Assembly: GCA_030681555.1 (NCBI GenBank)
Contig: JAUXRW010000016.1
Span: forward strand, 1 to 38,258
Direction: 5' to 3'
DNA from: Acidimicrobiales bacterium
GTDB lineage: Bacteria; Actinomycetota; Acidimicrobiia; Acidimicrobiales; VFJN01
Length of the DNA stretch: 38,258 bases
The notes below the pieces were generated by a model. The model ran no database searches. It saw only the letters and a list, made by a program, of their open reading frames with translations, and was not told the origin of the DNA. The position numbers were made by a program, and so were the translations under genes. Below, one piece after another: positions 27,247-35,035 of the stretch (position 1 is its first letter; each line of letters starts with the position of its first letter).

Positions 27247-28571
27247 GCGGGGCTGCCGATCTCTCGTTCGATGCGATAGGTGGACACGGGCGCGCTGCGC
27301 CCCTTCACGAGCTCGGGTTCGTTGCGGGTGGCCTCCGGTCGGGTGGACAGCCCTTCCCACGTGGCCTCGCTCAGGATCGTCTGCCCGCCCGGGCGAGCCA
27401 TCTCCTGCAAGCGCTGCGCCAGGTTCACCGTGTCGCCCACCAGCGTGTACTCCAGCCGCTCTTCCGATCCGAGCAGTGCGGCCGCCGCCTTGCCGGTGGA
27501 CAGCCCGATGCCCAGGAGGAACTCCTCGCGACCCGTACCCTCCCACGCCCGGTTGAGCTCGTGCTGCGAGCGGTGCATGGCCAAAGCCGCCTCCAGCGCG
27601 CGGTCGGCGTGGTCGGGCTGGGGGAAGGGTGCCCCGAAGACCGCCATGACGGCGTCGCCGATGAACTGCATCACCGTGCCGCTGGCGCCGATGATGGCCC
27701 GGTTCATCGCGGCTCGGTGCTCGTTCAGCTGCGCGGCGAGCTGGGTCGGGGTGATGCGCTCAGCGATCGAGGAGTAGCCGCGGATGTCGGACATCAGCAC
27801 CGTGACCTCGAGCTCCTCGCTCTCGCCGATGTGGCGCCCGTCCTGGCGCAGCTTCTCTGCCAGCCCTCCTGGCAGGAGACGGGAGAGCGTCTCACCCTGC
27901 TCCTCCCGGTCGACTATCGCCTGGTGGAGCAGGCGCAAACGCCGCAGCGCGCTGTCGGCGCCGACGGACGCGCCCTTGGCCAGGTCGAGGAAGAGGTGCT
28001 CGACGGCGTCGGAGACGGCCTCCGGCGTCGTCCTCCGGGTCACGGCGATGGCCTTGATCGGCCGGCCCTCGGCGATCCAGGTGAGCAGCTCCTGGTCGTC
28101 TGCCGTCAGGTCGTCGTCCCCCGCCTGCACGGGCCGGACCAGCGCGTCGACGATCGCAGGGTCCAGCAACGTGCCGCCGGCGGCCACGGCCCGGATGGCG
28201 TCGACGAGCTGATCGCCCTCCGCGAGGCGATCCTTCAGCAGGTAGGCGTAGCCCGCGGCACCGTCGGCCAGCAGCGACACGGCGTACTCCGGGTCGTCGT
28301 ACTGCGACAGGATCACGACGCCGGTGCCGGGGTTGCGCTTCCGGATCTCCTTGGCCGCATCGATGCCCTCCCGGTTGAACGTGGGCGGCATGCGGATGTC
28401 GCTGACCACGACCTGCGGCTCGTGGGCGAACGCCGCCGCGATGAGCTCAGGGTGGTCCGAGGCCTCGGCGACGATCTCCAGATCGGCCTCGCGGGCGAGC
28501 AGGCCGCGCACACCCATACGGACGATCAGGTTGTCGTCCGCCAGCACCACGGTGATCACGCCCTCTGGCAT
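27243..28571 (-). CDS. Receiver - LuxR-like (degenerate) - class III nucleotide cyclase fusion
   Basis: VVLADDNLIVRMGVRGLL, VVVSDIRMPP, YLLKDRL; LTADDQELLTWIAEGRPIKAIAV...; VLMSDIRGYSSIAERI, GTVMQFIGDAVMAVFGAP, YTLVGDTVNLAQRL. Confidence 0.93.
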   Translation of the reverse strand: MPEGVITVVLADDNLIVRMGVRGLLAREADLEIVAEASDHPELIAAAFAHEPQVVVSDIRMPPTFNREGIDAAKEIRKRNPGTGVVILSQYDDPEYAVSLLADGAAGYAYLLKDRLAEGDQLVDAIRAVAAGGTLLDPAIVDALVRPVQAGDDDLTADDQELLTWIAEGRPIKAIAVTRRTTPEAVSDAVEHLFLDLAKGASVGADSALRRLRLLHQAIVDREEQGETLSRLLPGGLAEKLRQDGRHIGESEELEVTVLMSDIRGYSSIAERITPTQLAAQLNEHRAAMNRAIIGASGTVMQFIGDAVMAVFGAPFPQPDHADRALEAALAMHRSQHELNRAWEGTGREEFLLGIGLSTGKAAAALLGSEERLEYTLVGDTVNLAQRLQEMARPGGQTILSEATWEGLSTRPEATRNEPELVKGRSAPVSTYRIEREIGSPA

Positions 28572-28595
28572 GACACCATCAGGCCACGTTCCGGG

Positions 28596-28610
28596 CCCCT
28601 TGACCAGGGG
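28596..28610. promoter_or_regulatory. Inverted repeat CCCCT-TGACC-AGGGG in divergent intergenic region
   Basis: Perfect 5-bp arms, 5-nt spacer, 25 bp upstream of the cyclase ATG (28571). Confidence 0.3.
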
Positions 28611-28720
28611 GCAGCCATGCGACGCCGGGTGGTGCCAGCCCCACCCCCGGGATGCCGGACCGCACCCTCGCCACCACCGTCCTCGCGGGCAAATGTGGAG
28701 CAGCCGGCAGAGGAGGATCG

Positions 28721-29722
28721 ATGAAGCTCGAGGCATGCGTCGTAGCGGTGTCATGGATCCCGTCCGAGGCCGTGAAGGGCGCGATGAGGGCGCCGTTCGA
28801 GCTCGGCATCGCGCACTACGACGAGCCGCTGCCCGACGTCCTCGGCGACCTCGACGACTGGAAGGCGAGGGACCTGTTCCGGGTGGCCAACGTCCTCCGG
28901 GCCTGGATCGAGGTCGACGAGAGCGGGGCCATCGTCGGGCACGGCTACCTCGGCGGCGGCGTGATCGGCGCGACGACCATGGGCCTCGGCTCGGCGACGG
29001 CGACCTTCCGAGCCGTGCCCTACCCGGACCTTCAGGCCGAGCCCGACGTCGGTGACGGGTGGGTGCGGTTCACCCAGACCGCCGGGGGGCGGACCGGGGT
29101 CCCGGCCCCCCGCCGCGTCGCCAAGCCGCCCTTCGTGCAGTACCACGCCCCCACGGCCTGGTCGACGCTGGCGCTGACCATCAAGGCCGACGGCACGCAC
29201 GACTGGGACCTCGTCGGCGCCAGTCCCTTCCCCCGACACTGGATCTACGGCCCCGACGGCAAGCTGGCCGCCAAGTCCGGCCTGGTCGACTTCAAAGACT
29301 GGTACCACCACGCCTTCGGGGAGTCCAGCCCCTGGGGCGGCGAGGAGAGCCCTGCGCTCGTCACGGCCGTGGAGTCGGCCATGGAGCGCCAGCTCTCCCG
29401 GGTGATCATGGGAGAGGGCAAGCCGAAGATCCGCAAGCTCAAGGCGGGCGCCGCCCTCACCCAACAGGGGGAGGAGGCGGATGCGATCTACCTCCTGCTC
29501 GACGGCGTCATCCAGGTGCAGGTGGACGGCGAGGAGATCGCCGCCCTCGGGCCTGGCGCGCTGATCGGCGAGCGGGCCGTGCTGGAGGGTGGGCGGCGGA
29601 CGGCCACCCTCGTCGCGGTCAGCCCGTGCAAGGTCGCCGAGGCCCGGAAGGTCGAGCTCGACCTCGCCGCGCTGGCGGAGGTGAGCGCCGGGCACCGCCG
29701 GGAGGAACAGGACCTCCCGTGA
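28721..29722 (+). CDS. Protein with C-terminal cyclic nucleotide-binding domain and N-terminal domain of unknown function
   Basis: GAALTQQGEEADAIYLLLDGVIQVQVDGEEIAALGPGALIGERAVLEGGRRTATLVAV (CNB phosphate-binding cassette); RBS GAGGAGG. Confidence 0.88.
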   Translation: MKLEACVVAVSWIPSEAVKGAMRAPFELGIAHYDEPLPDVLGDLDDWKARDLFRVANVLRAWIEVDESGAIVGHGYLGGGVIGATTMGLGSATATFRAVPYPDLQAEPDVGDGWVRFTQTAGGRTGVPAPRRVAKPPFVQYHAPTAWSTLALTIKADGTHDWDLVGASPFPRHWIYGPDGKLAAKSGLVDFKDWYHHAFGESSPWGGEESPALVTAVESAMERQLSRVIMGEGKPKIRKLKAGAALTQQGEEADAIYLLLDGVIQVQVDGEEIAALGPGALIGERAVLEGGRRTATLVAVSPCKVAEARKVELDLAALAEVSAGHRREEQDLP

Positions 29723-30567
29723 GGTTGCACGTGCTCGGCGTGCGGGGCTCGACCCCGTCGCCGGGTCGAGACTTCGCCCGCTACGGCGGCAACACCTCGT
29801 GCGTGGCGATCGGGCGCGACGGTGCCGCGCCCAGCCTGCTCCTCGATGCCGGCACCGGTCTCCGCGGGCTCGGCGCCCTGCTGGGCGACCAGCCGTTCCA
29901 CGGAGCGCTGCTGCTCGGGCACCTGCACTGGGACCACACCCAGGGGCTCCCGTTCTCGCCCGCGCTGGACCACGACGCCGCGGAGGTGCGCCTGTGCCTT
30001 CCGGACCAGGAGGACGGCGACGCCGCGGTCGACGTGCTGCGCCGCGCGATGTCGCCGCCGCACTTCCCGATCGGGCCGGAGGGGCTGCGCGGTCGATGGA
30101 CGTTCGAGGGACTCGAGCCGGGCTACCACCACGTCGCCGGGTTCGAGGTGCTGGCGCTCGAGATCCCCCACAAGGGCGGCCGGACCTACGGCTACCGGAT
30201 CAGCGACGACACGAGCGCCGTGGCCTACCTCTCCGACCACGGTCCCGGCGCCCTCGGGCCAGGACCCGAGGGCTGGGGTCCGTACCACGACAACGCCATG
30301 GCGCTCGCAGCCGGCGTCGACCTGCTGGTGCACGATGCGCAGCACACCGCGGACGAGCTGCCCACGCGCCTCGCCTGGGGCCACTCCGCGGCGGACTACC
30401 CCGTCGAGCTCGCTCGCCGAGCCGAGGCGAAGGCGGTGCTGCTGTACCACCACGACCCCACGCGCACCGATGACGAGGTCGACGCGCTCGTGGCCTCGTT
30501 CGCCGGCGCGCCGCTGCCGGTGACGGCCGCGGCCGAAGGCGCGACCATCCAGCTGGGATTGTCTTAG
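29719..30567 (+). CDS. MBL-fold metallo-hydrolase, PhnP/RNase Z-like phosphodiesterase-type
   Basis: VRGSTPSPGRDFARYGGNTSCVAI, LLLDAGTGLRGLG, GHLHWDHTQGLPF, LSDHGPG; GTG start overlaps upstream TGA (GTGA). Confidence 0.9.
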   Translation: MRLHVLGVRGSTPSPGRDFARYGGNTSCVAIGRDGAAPSLLLDAGTGLRGLGALLGDQPFHGALLLGHLHWDHTQGLPFSPALDHDAAEVRLCLPDQEDGDAAVDVLRRAMSPPHFPIGPEGLRGRWTFEGLEPGYHHVAGFEVLALEIPHKGGRTYGYRISDDTSAVAYLSDHGPGALGPGPEGWGPYHDNAMALAAGVDLLVHDAQHTADELPTRLAWGHSAADYPVELARRAEAKAVLLYHHDPTRTDDEVDALVASFAGAPLPVTAAAEGATIQLGLS

Positions 30568-30652
30568 AAGCGAGCGGCTCGCGCCGAGCACGGCTTCGTC
30601 CTGCACATTGCGCCCATCGACGCTGCTGGAGGCCCCTATCGGACACGCCTGA

Positions 30653-30678
30653 GGTTTGGCCGCGCGCGCCCTGGGTAC
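30653..30678 (+). promoter_or_regulatory. SigB/SigF-like promoter GGTTT-N15-GGGTAC
   Basis: GGTTT 30653-30657, GGGTAC 30673-30678, 54 nt before ATG 30732 of a stress-type gene. Confidence 0.5.
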
Positions 30679-30731
30679 GCGGGGGCCACAAGCGGACGGA
30701 CGACCGTCAGCATGACGACACGGAGGCACAC

Positions 30732-31010
30732 ATGATCGGGTTCCTGATCGGATTGGTCATCATCGGGCTCATCGCAGGGTTCCTGGCCCGCGCGTTGGTG
30801 CCTGGCGACGACTCGATGAGCATCCCGGCCACGATCCTGCTGGGCATCGTCGGCTCCTTCGTCGGTGGGTTCCTGGCCGACGCCCTGTTCCGGAACGACT
30901 CCGAGGACGTGGGCCTCGGCCCGGTGGGCCTGATCGGCTCCACCATCGGCGCCATCATCTGCCTGCTCATCTACCGGGCCGCCACCCGCCGGTCCGGCGC
31001 CCTCCGCTAG
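30732..31010 (+). CDS. GlsB/YeaQ/YmgE family stress-response membrane protein
   Basis: MIGFLIGLVIIGLIAGFLARALVPGDDSMSIPATILLGIVGSFVGGFLAD... Confidence 0.93.
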   Translation: MIGFLIGLVIIGLIAGFLARALVPGDDSMSIPATILLGIVGSFVGGFLADALFRNDSEDVGLGPVGLIGSTIGAIICLLIYRAATRRSGALR

Positions 31011-31029
31011 CCACAGCGAAGCACCTCCC

Positions 31030-31065
31030 CCGACCCCCGCCTTCCTCAGGGAGGGCGGGGGTCGG
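31030..31065. terminator. Strong GC-rich hairpin between convergent genes
   Basis: CCGACCCCCGCC (31030-31041) / GGCGGGGGTCGG (31054-31065), perfect 12-bp arms, 12-nt loop; no U-tract. Confidence 0.75.
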
Positions 31066-31326
31066 CGCGTCTGCGTGCGGCTGCCGTCGGCCAACGCCGC
31101 GTCACGCGTCCGGAGGGGGGGACGTCCGACGTACGCGCGAGGAGCGCCGCCGTGAGCACCCGCGTCGAAGCCCGGTCGCAGCGCTTCGTCGGCGGACTCG
31201 GATCGGGCCTCGCCCAGGCCGACGGCGCGGAGGAGGCGCGGCGCGGCGGGGTGGTCGACGGGACGGCGGGCAGGCACATGGGGTGCGCCGTTCCCGTCCG
31301 CCAGCTCCGGCAACCCGCTGTGACGC

Positions 31327-32448
31327 TCATGGGCGGAAGACCTCGGCGAGCCAGGGGATGCTCTGCTCGATCCCGACGGCTCGGAGCCGGTCGGCGGCGC
31401 TGTCCTCGACGAGCGCGTGCGCTTCGTCCAGCCCGCTGGCCGCATGCGCCTCCACCCGGTCGATGAGCTCGTGCAGCCGCCGCGCCGTCGGCGTGAGGTC
31501 GCCCGACACCAGGTCGGCGAGGTTGCCGTGGGTGCCGTCGCGCAAGGCGGACCACCGGTTCTCCTCGATGCGCCAGGTGGGCGGCGCTCCCAGGGCCTCG
31601 CCGTCGTGGTGCCGGGCCGCCAGGTGGCCGATGAGCGCGTGGACGAACCCGGCCAGCCCGGCGGCGCCGGCAAGGGTGGGCTGCACGTCGGGCACGCGGA
31701 CCTCGAGGGTGCCGTAGCGGACGTGCGGGCGCAGCTCCCACCACCACCGACCCGGGTCCGCCACCCAGCGTGTGGTGGCGCCCCAGCGCATCTCCTCGGC
31801 GTGCGCCTCCCAGCTCGCGATGGCAGGAGGGACGCCCTGGCGGGGCAGCAACGTGCTCGTGAGCGGGCGCACCGACGCGAGCCCGGAGTCCCGGCCCTCG
31901 TGGAACGGGGCGGCGCCGGCCAGCGCGGCGATCTCGGGCAGGTACCCCCGCAAGGCGTTGTACACCGCCAGCGTGCTGTCGGCGCCCCCGACCGCCACGT
32001 GCACCTGCAGCGCGCCCACGAGCTGGCGGCGAGCCACCTCCCGGTACTCGGACTCGAACGAGCGAGCCCGCTCCGTGTCCCCCAGCGCTACCGGACCGCA
32101 CACCAACGGGTGCACCGCGGCGGCCACGGGGGCGACGGCGTCGGCACAGGCCGCCGCGGCCTGCCGGCGTGCTCGAGCGAGCTGGGCAATGGCGCTGTCG
32201 ACGTCGGGCGCAGGGTCGGTCACGAGCTCGATCTGGCAGGCCGGCAGCTCTCGCTTGACCGACGCGTCCCCTGCGGCGGCCACGACGCGCTCGGCGACCG
32301 GGGCCGGCATCCAGCTCCTGCGGTCGACCAGGAGGATCTCCTCCTCGAGCCCGACGGTGAGCGGGTGGGGCGCGTCAAAGCACGCTCGAAGCCGCACCGG
32401 GTCGGCAGCGGTGGCGCGGGCGTCGTCGAGGCCGCCGGGGTCGAGCAC
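31327..32448 (-). CDS. Glutamate-cysteine ligase family 2 (carboxylate-amine ligase YbdK-like)
   Basis: PLTVGLEEEILLVD, LQVHVAVGG, RDSGLASVRPLTSTLLPRQGVPPAIASW, VEVRVPDVQPT-like segment; GTG start at 32448 inferred. Confidence 0.87.
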   Translation of the reverse strand: MLDPGGLDDARATAADPVRLRACFDAPHPLTVGLEEEILLVDRRSWMPAPVAERVVAAAGDASVKRELPACQIELVTDPAPDVDSAIAQLARARRQAAAACADAVAPVAAAVHPLVCGPVALGDTERARSFESEYREVARRQLVGALQVHVAVGGADSTLAVYNALRGYLPEIAALAGAAPFHEGRDSGLASVRPLTSTLLPRQGVPPAIASWEAHAEEMRWGATTRWVADPGRWWWELRPHVRYGTLEVRVPDVQPTLAGAAGLAGFVHALIGHLAARHHDGEALGAPPTWRIEENRWSALRDGTHGNLADLVSGDLTPTARRLHELIDRVEAHAASGLDEAHALVEDSAADRLRAVGIEQSIPWLAEVFRP

Positions 32449-32640
32449 GGCGGGCACCTTCCCGGCCCACCGCGTTCCGAACCCGATGCCGCTGGGGAGG
32501 ATCGCAGGCCCTCCCAGGCCACCGGTGCCGCCCACCCAGGTGGCAGTCGGGTGTTCGGGGCACCGTGGGCCTGCGTAGGGCCGCTGGTTGCCCCCACCCT
32601 GCGGGGGTTGACCCGTCCCGACCGGTGGTAGGACGCGGGA

Positions 32641-33147
32641 ATGCCGACCTTGCCTGACGCCGATCCGATGGCCCAAGGGCCCGTTCCGACCGAGAACCAG
32701 CCCGGCCACCACCCGCCGGTAGAACAGGACAAGCCGACCGGACCACCGCCGACGCCGGGCAGCCGCACCCGCGAGTTCGCCTTCGCCTTCGACCCGCTCT
32801 TCCGCCTGCCGGCCCTCGCCGCCGGCGTCACGCCGGACAACGCCGTGGTCGAGGTAGACGGGCAGCAGGTGAGGGTGCGGTTCGGGACGTGGCGGATGGA
32901 GGTCGACCGCGACAACATCACCGAGGTGACGGCCACGGGTCCGTATCTGCCGTGGAAGGTGATCGGTCCGCCCCACCTGAGTTTCAAGGATCGCGGCATC
33001 ACGTTCGCCACCAACCGCAAGCGGGGTGTGTGCATGCAGCTGGCGGAGCCGCTCCCCGGCATCGAGCCGACCGGCCGCATCAAGCACCCCGCCGTCACAG
33101 TCACCGTCGCGGAACCCGACCAGCTCGTGGAGCTGCTCTCGCGCTGA
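32641..33147 (+). CDS. Conserved hypothetical protein
   Basis: 168-aa ORF with beta-rich segment FAFDPLFRLPALAAGVTPDNAVVEVDGQQVRVRFGTWRMEVDRDNI; ATG start. Confidence 0.7.
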   Translation: MPTLPDADPMAQGPVPTENQPGHHPPVEQDKPTGPPPTPGSRTREFAFAFDPLFRLPALAAGVTPDNAVVEVDGQQVRVRFGTWRMEVDRDNITEVTATGPYLPWKVIGPPHLSFKDRGITFATNRKRGVCMQLAEPLPGIEPTGRIKHPAVTVTVAEPDQLVELLSR

Positions 33148-33197
33148 CCGCGGGCACCAGGTCAGGCCGCGCGCGATCGCCAGCACCACCACCTCCA

Positions 33198-33222
33198 GCC
33201 CGATCAGTGAACCGGATCGGGC
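33198..33222. repeat. Inverted repeat GCCCGATC-N9-GATCGGGC
   Basis: Perfect 8-bp arms, 9-nt spacer, between the hypothetical gene and the SDR gene. Confidence 0.5.
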
Positions 33223-33281
33223 AGTGGTTGCCGGATTCGATTCACAGATCGGGGGGGAGGAAGGTCTGCCACACTGCGGCG

Positions 33282-34067
33282 ATGACCAACCAAGACCTCG
33301 CAGCGTTCCGCAACCAGCCCGTCGACCTCACGGGGCACGTGGCGCTGGTGACGGGGGCGACGTCCGGGCTCGGGCGGCGCTTCGCCGGCACGCTGGCCGC
33401 CGCCGGCGCAGCGGTCGTGGCGGCGGGCCGACGGCAGGAGCGCCTCGACGAGCTCAGCGCCGAGATCGTCGCCACGGGCGGGAGCTGCGCGGGCGTACCG
33501 CTCGACGTCACCGACTTCGACCAGCTGGTGGCGGCGGTCGACGCCGCCGAAGCGGCCTTCGGCACCGTCACGATCCTCGTCAACAACGCGGGCATTCCGG
33601 ATGCGCAGCGCGCCCACAAGATGTCGCCGGAGCTCGTGGACGCGGTGCTCGGCACGAACCTACGTGGGCCCTACCTGCTGGCCTGCGAGGTGGCCCGGCG
33701 GCTGATCGCGGCAGAGCAGCCGGGCCGCATCGTGAACATCTCCTCGATCGGTGCCTTCTCCTACCAGGGCGGCGGCGCCGCGCTGTATTCGATCTCCAAG
33801 GCGGCGATCAACCGCATGACCGAGGTGCTGGCCGTCGAGTGGGCCCGCAACCACATCAACGTCAACGCCATCGCGCCGGGCGCCTTCGAGTCCGAGATGA
33901 TGGCCGGGATGATCCAGCGGATGGGCGAGTTCTCGCACCTGTTCCCCCGCAAGCGGATGGGCCATCCGTCGCAGCTCGACAGCACGCTGCTCTACCTCGT
34001 GTCGCCCGCGTCGGAGATGGTCACCGGCACCGTGATCAAGGTGGACGACGGCCAGGGCGGCCGCTGA
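33282..34067 (+). CDS. SDR-family oxidoreductase
   Basis: VALVTGATSGLGRRFA, LVNNAGIPD, ISSIGAFSYQGGGAALYSISKAA, NVNAIAPGAFESEM. Confidence 0.95.
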   Translation: MTNQDLAAFRNQPVDLTGHVALVTGATSGLGRRFAGTLAAAGAAVVAAGRRQERLDELSAEIVATGGSCAGVPLDVTDFDQLVAAVDAAEAAFGTVTILVNNAGIPDAQRAHKMSPELVDAVLGTNLRGPYLLACEVARRLIAAEQPGRIVNISSIGAFSYQGGGAALYSISKAAINRMTEVLAVEWARNHINVNAIAPGAFESEMMAGMIQRMGEFSHLFPRKRMGHPSQLDSTLLYLVSPASEMVTGTVIKVDDGQGGR

Positions 34068-34071
34068 CGGC

Positions 34072-34989
34072 ATGACCGGCGACCACGGCCACTCGCACGC
34101 ATCGGCGGGGCCGAGCGCAGGGGCTCGCCACCGCGGCCGGCTGGCCTTCGCCTTCGGCGTGCTGGCGGTGTTCATGATCGTCGAGGTGGTGGCCGCGCTG
34201 GCCACGCGCTCGCTGGCCCTCCTCTCCGACGCCGGGCACATGCTCACCGACGTGCTCGGCCTGGGGATGGCGCTCGCCGCGATCCAGCTGGCCAGCCGCG
34301 GGTCGGCCCACCGCCATCGCACCTTCGGCCTGTACCGGCTCGAGATCCTCGCTGCACTGGCCAACGCGGTGCTCCTCCTCGGGGTCGCGCTGTACGTGGT
34401 GGTGGAGGCACTCGACCGGTTCGACGACGCACCCGAGGTGCTCGGCGTACCGATGCTCGTGGTCGCCGCCCTGGGGCTCGCCGCCAACGTCGTGGCGTTC
34501 CTCCTGCTCCGTCACGGCGCCAAGGAGTCGCTGAACGTGGAGGGCGCGTACCTGGAGGTGCTGGCCGACGCCGTCGGTTCCGTCGGCGTGATCGTCGCTG
34601 CGATCGTCATCCAGGTCACCCAGTGGGAGTGGGTCGACCCGGCGGTCGGCATCGCCATCGGGCTGTGGATCCTGCCGCGCACCTGCCGGTTGGCGGCGAA
34701 GGCGGTCCGCATCCTGGTGCAGGCCGCGCCCGCCGGCACGGACCTCGACGCCATCGAAGCCGCGCTGGGCGAACTGGCCGGCGTGGTCGACGTCCACGAC
34801 CTCCATGTGTGGACCCTCACGTCGGAGATGGAGGTCGCCTCGGCCCACCTCATGGTGCGGGCCGGTTCCGACACCCACGCCGTGCTCGATCAGGCGCGCT
34901 TTCTGCTGCGGGACGAGCACCACATCTGCCACGCCACGCTGCAGATCGAACCCGACGACCACGAAGGTTGCGACGAGGTCACCTGGTGA
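34072..34989 (+). CDS. Cation diffusion facilitator (CzcD-like) transporter
   Basis: LALLSDAGHMLTDVLGLGMALAA, His-rich N-terminus, HxxxD motifs, DVHDLHVWTLTSEMEVASAHL. Confidence 0.95.
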   Translation: MTGDHGHSHASAGPSAGARHRGRLAFAFGVLAVFMIVEVVAALATRSLALLSDAGHMLTDVLGLGMALAAIQLASRGSAHRHRTFGLYRLEILAALANAVLLLGVALYVVVEALDRFDDAPEVLGVPMLVVAALGLAANVVAFLLLRHGAKESLNVEGAYLEVLADAVGSVGVIVAAIVIQVTQWEWVDPAVGIAIGLWILPRTCRLAAKAVRILVQAAPAGTDLDAIEAALGELAGVVDVHDLHVWTLTSEMEVASAHLMVRAGSDTHAVLDQARFLLRDEHHICHATLQIEPDDHEGCDEVTW

Positions 34990-35035
34990 CGGACGATCGT
35001 CGTCGCGTCGCCACGGCGCCGCCCGTGCCAGACGG

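Noticed and set aside
31070-31326. Possible small genes between GlsB and GCS2 (for example 31152..31466 +)
   Set aside because: No RBS, domain or coding-like composition I could support; treated as intergenic between convergent genes.
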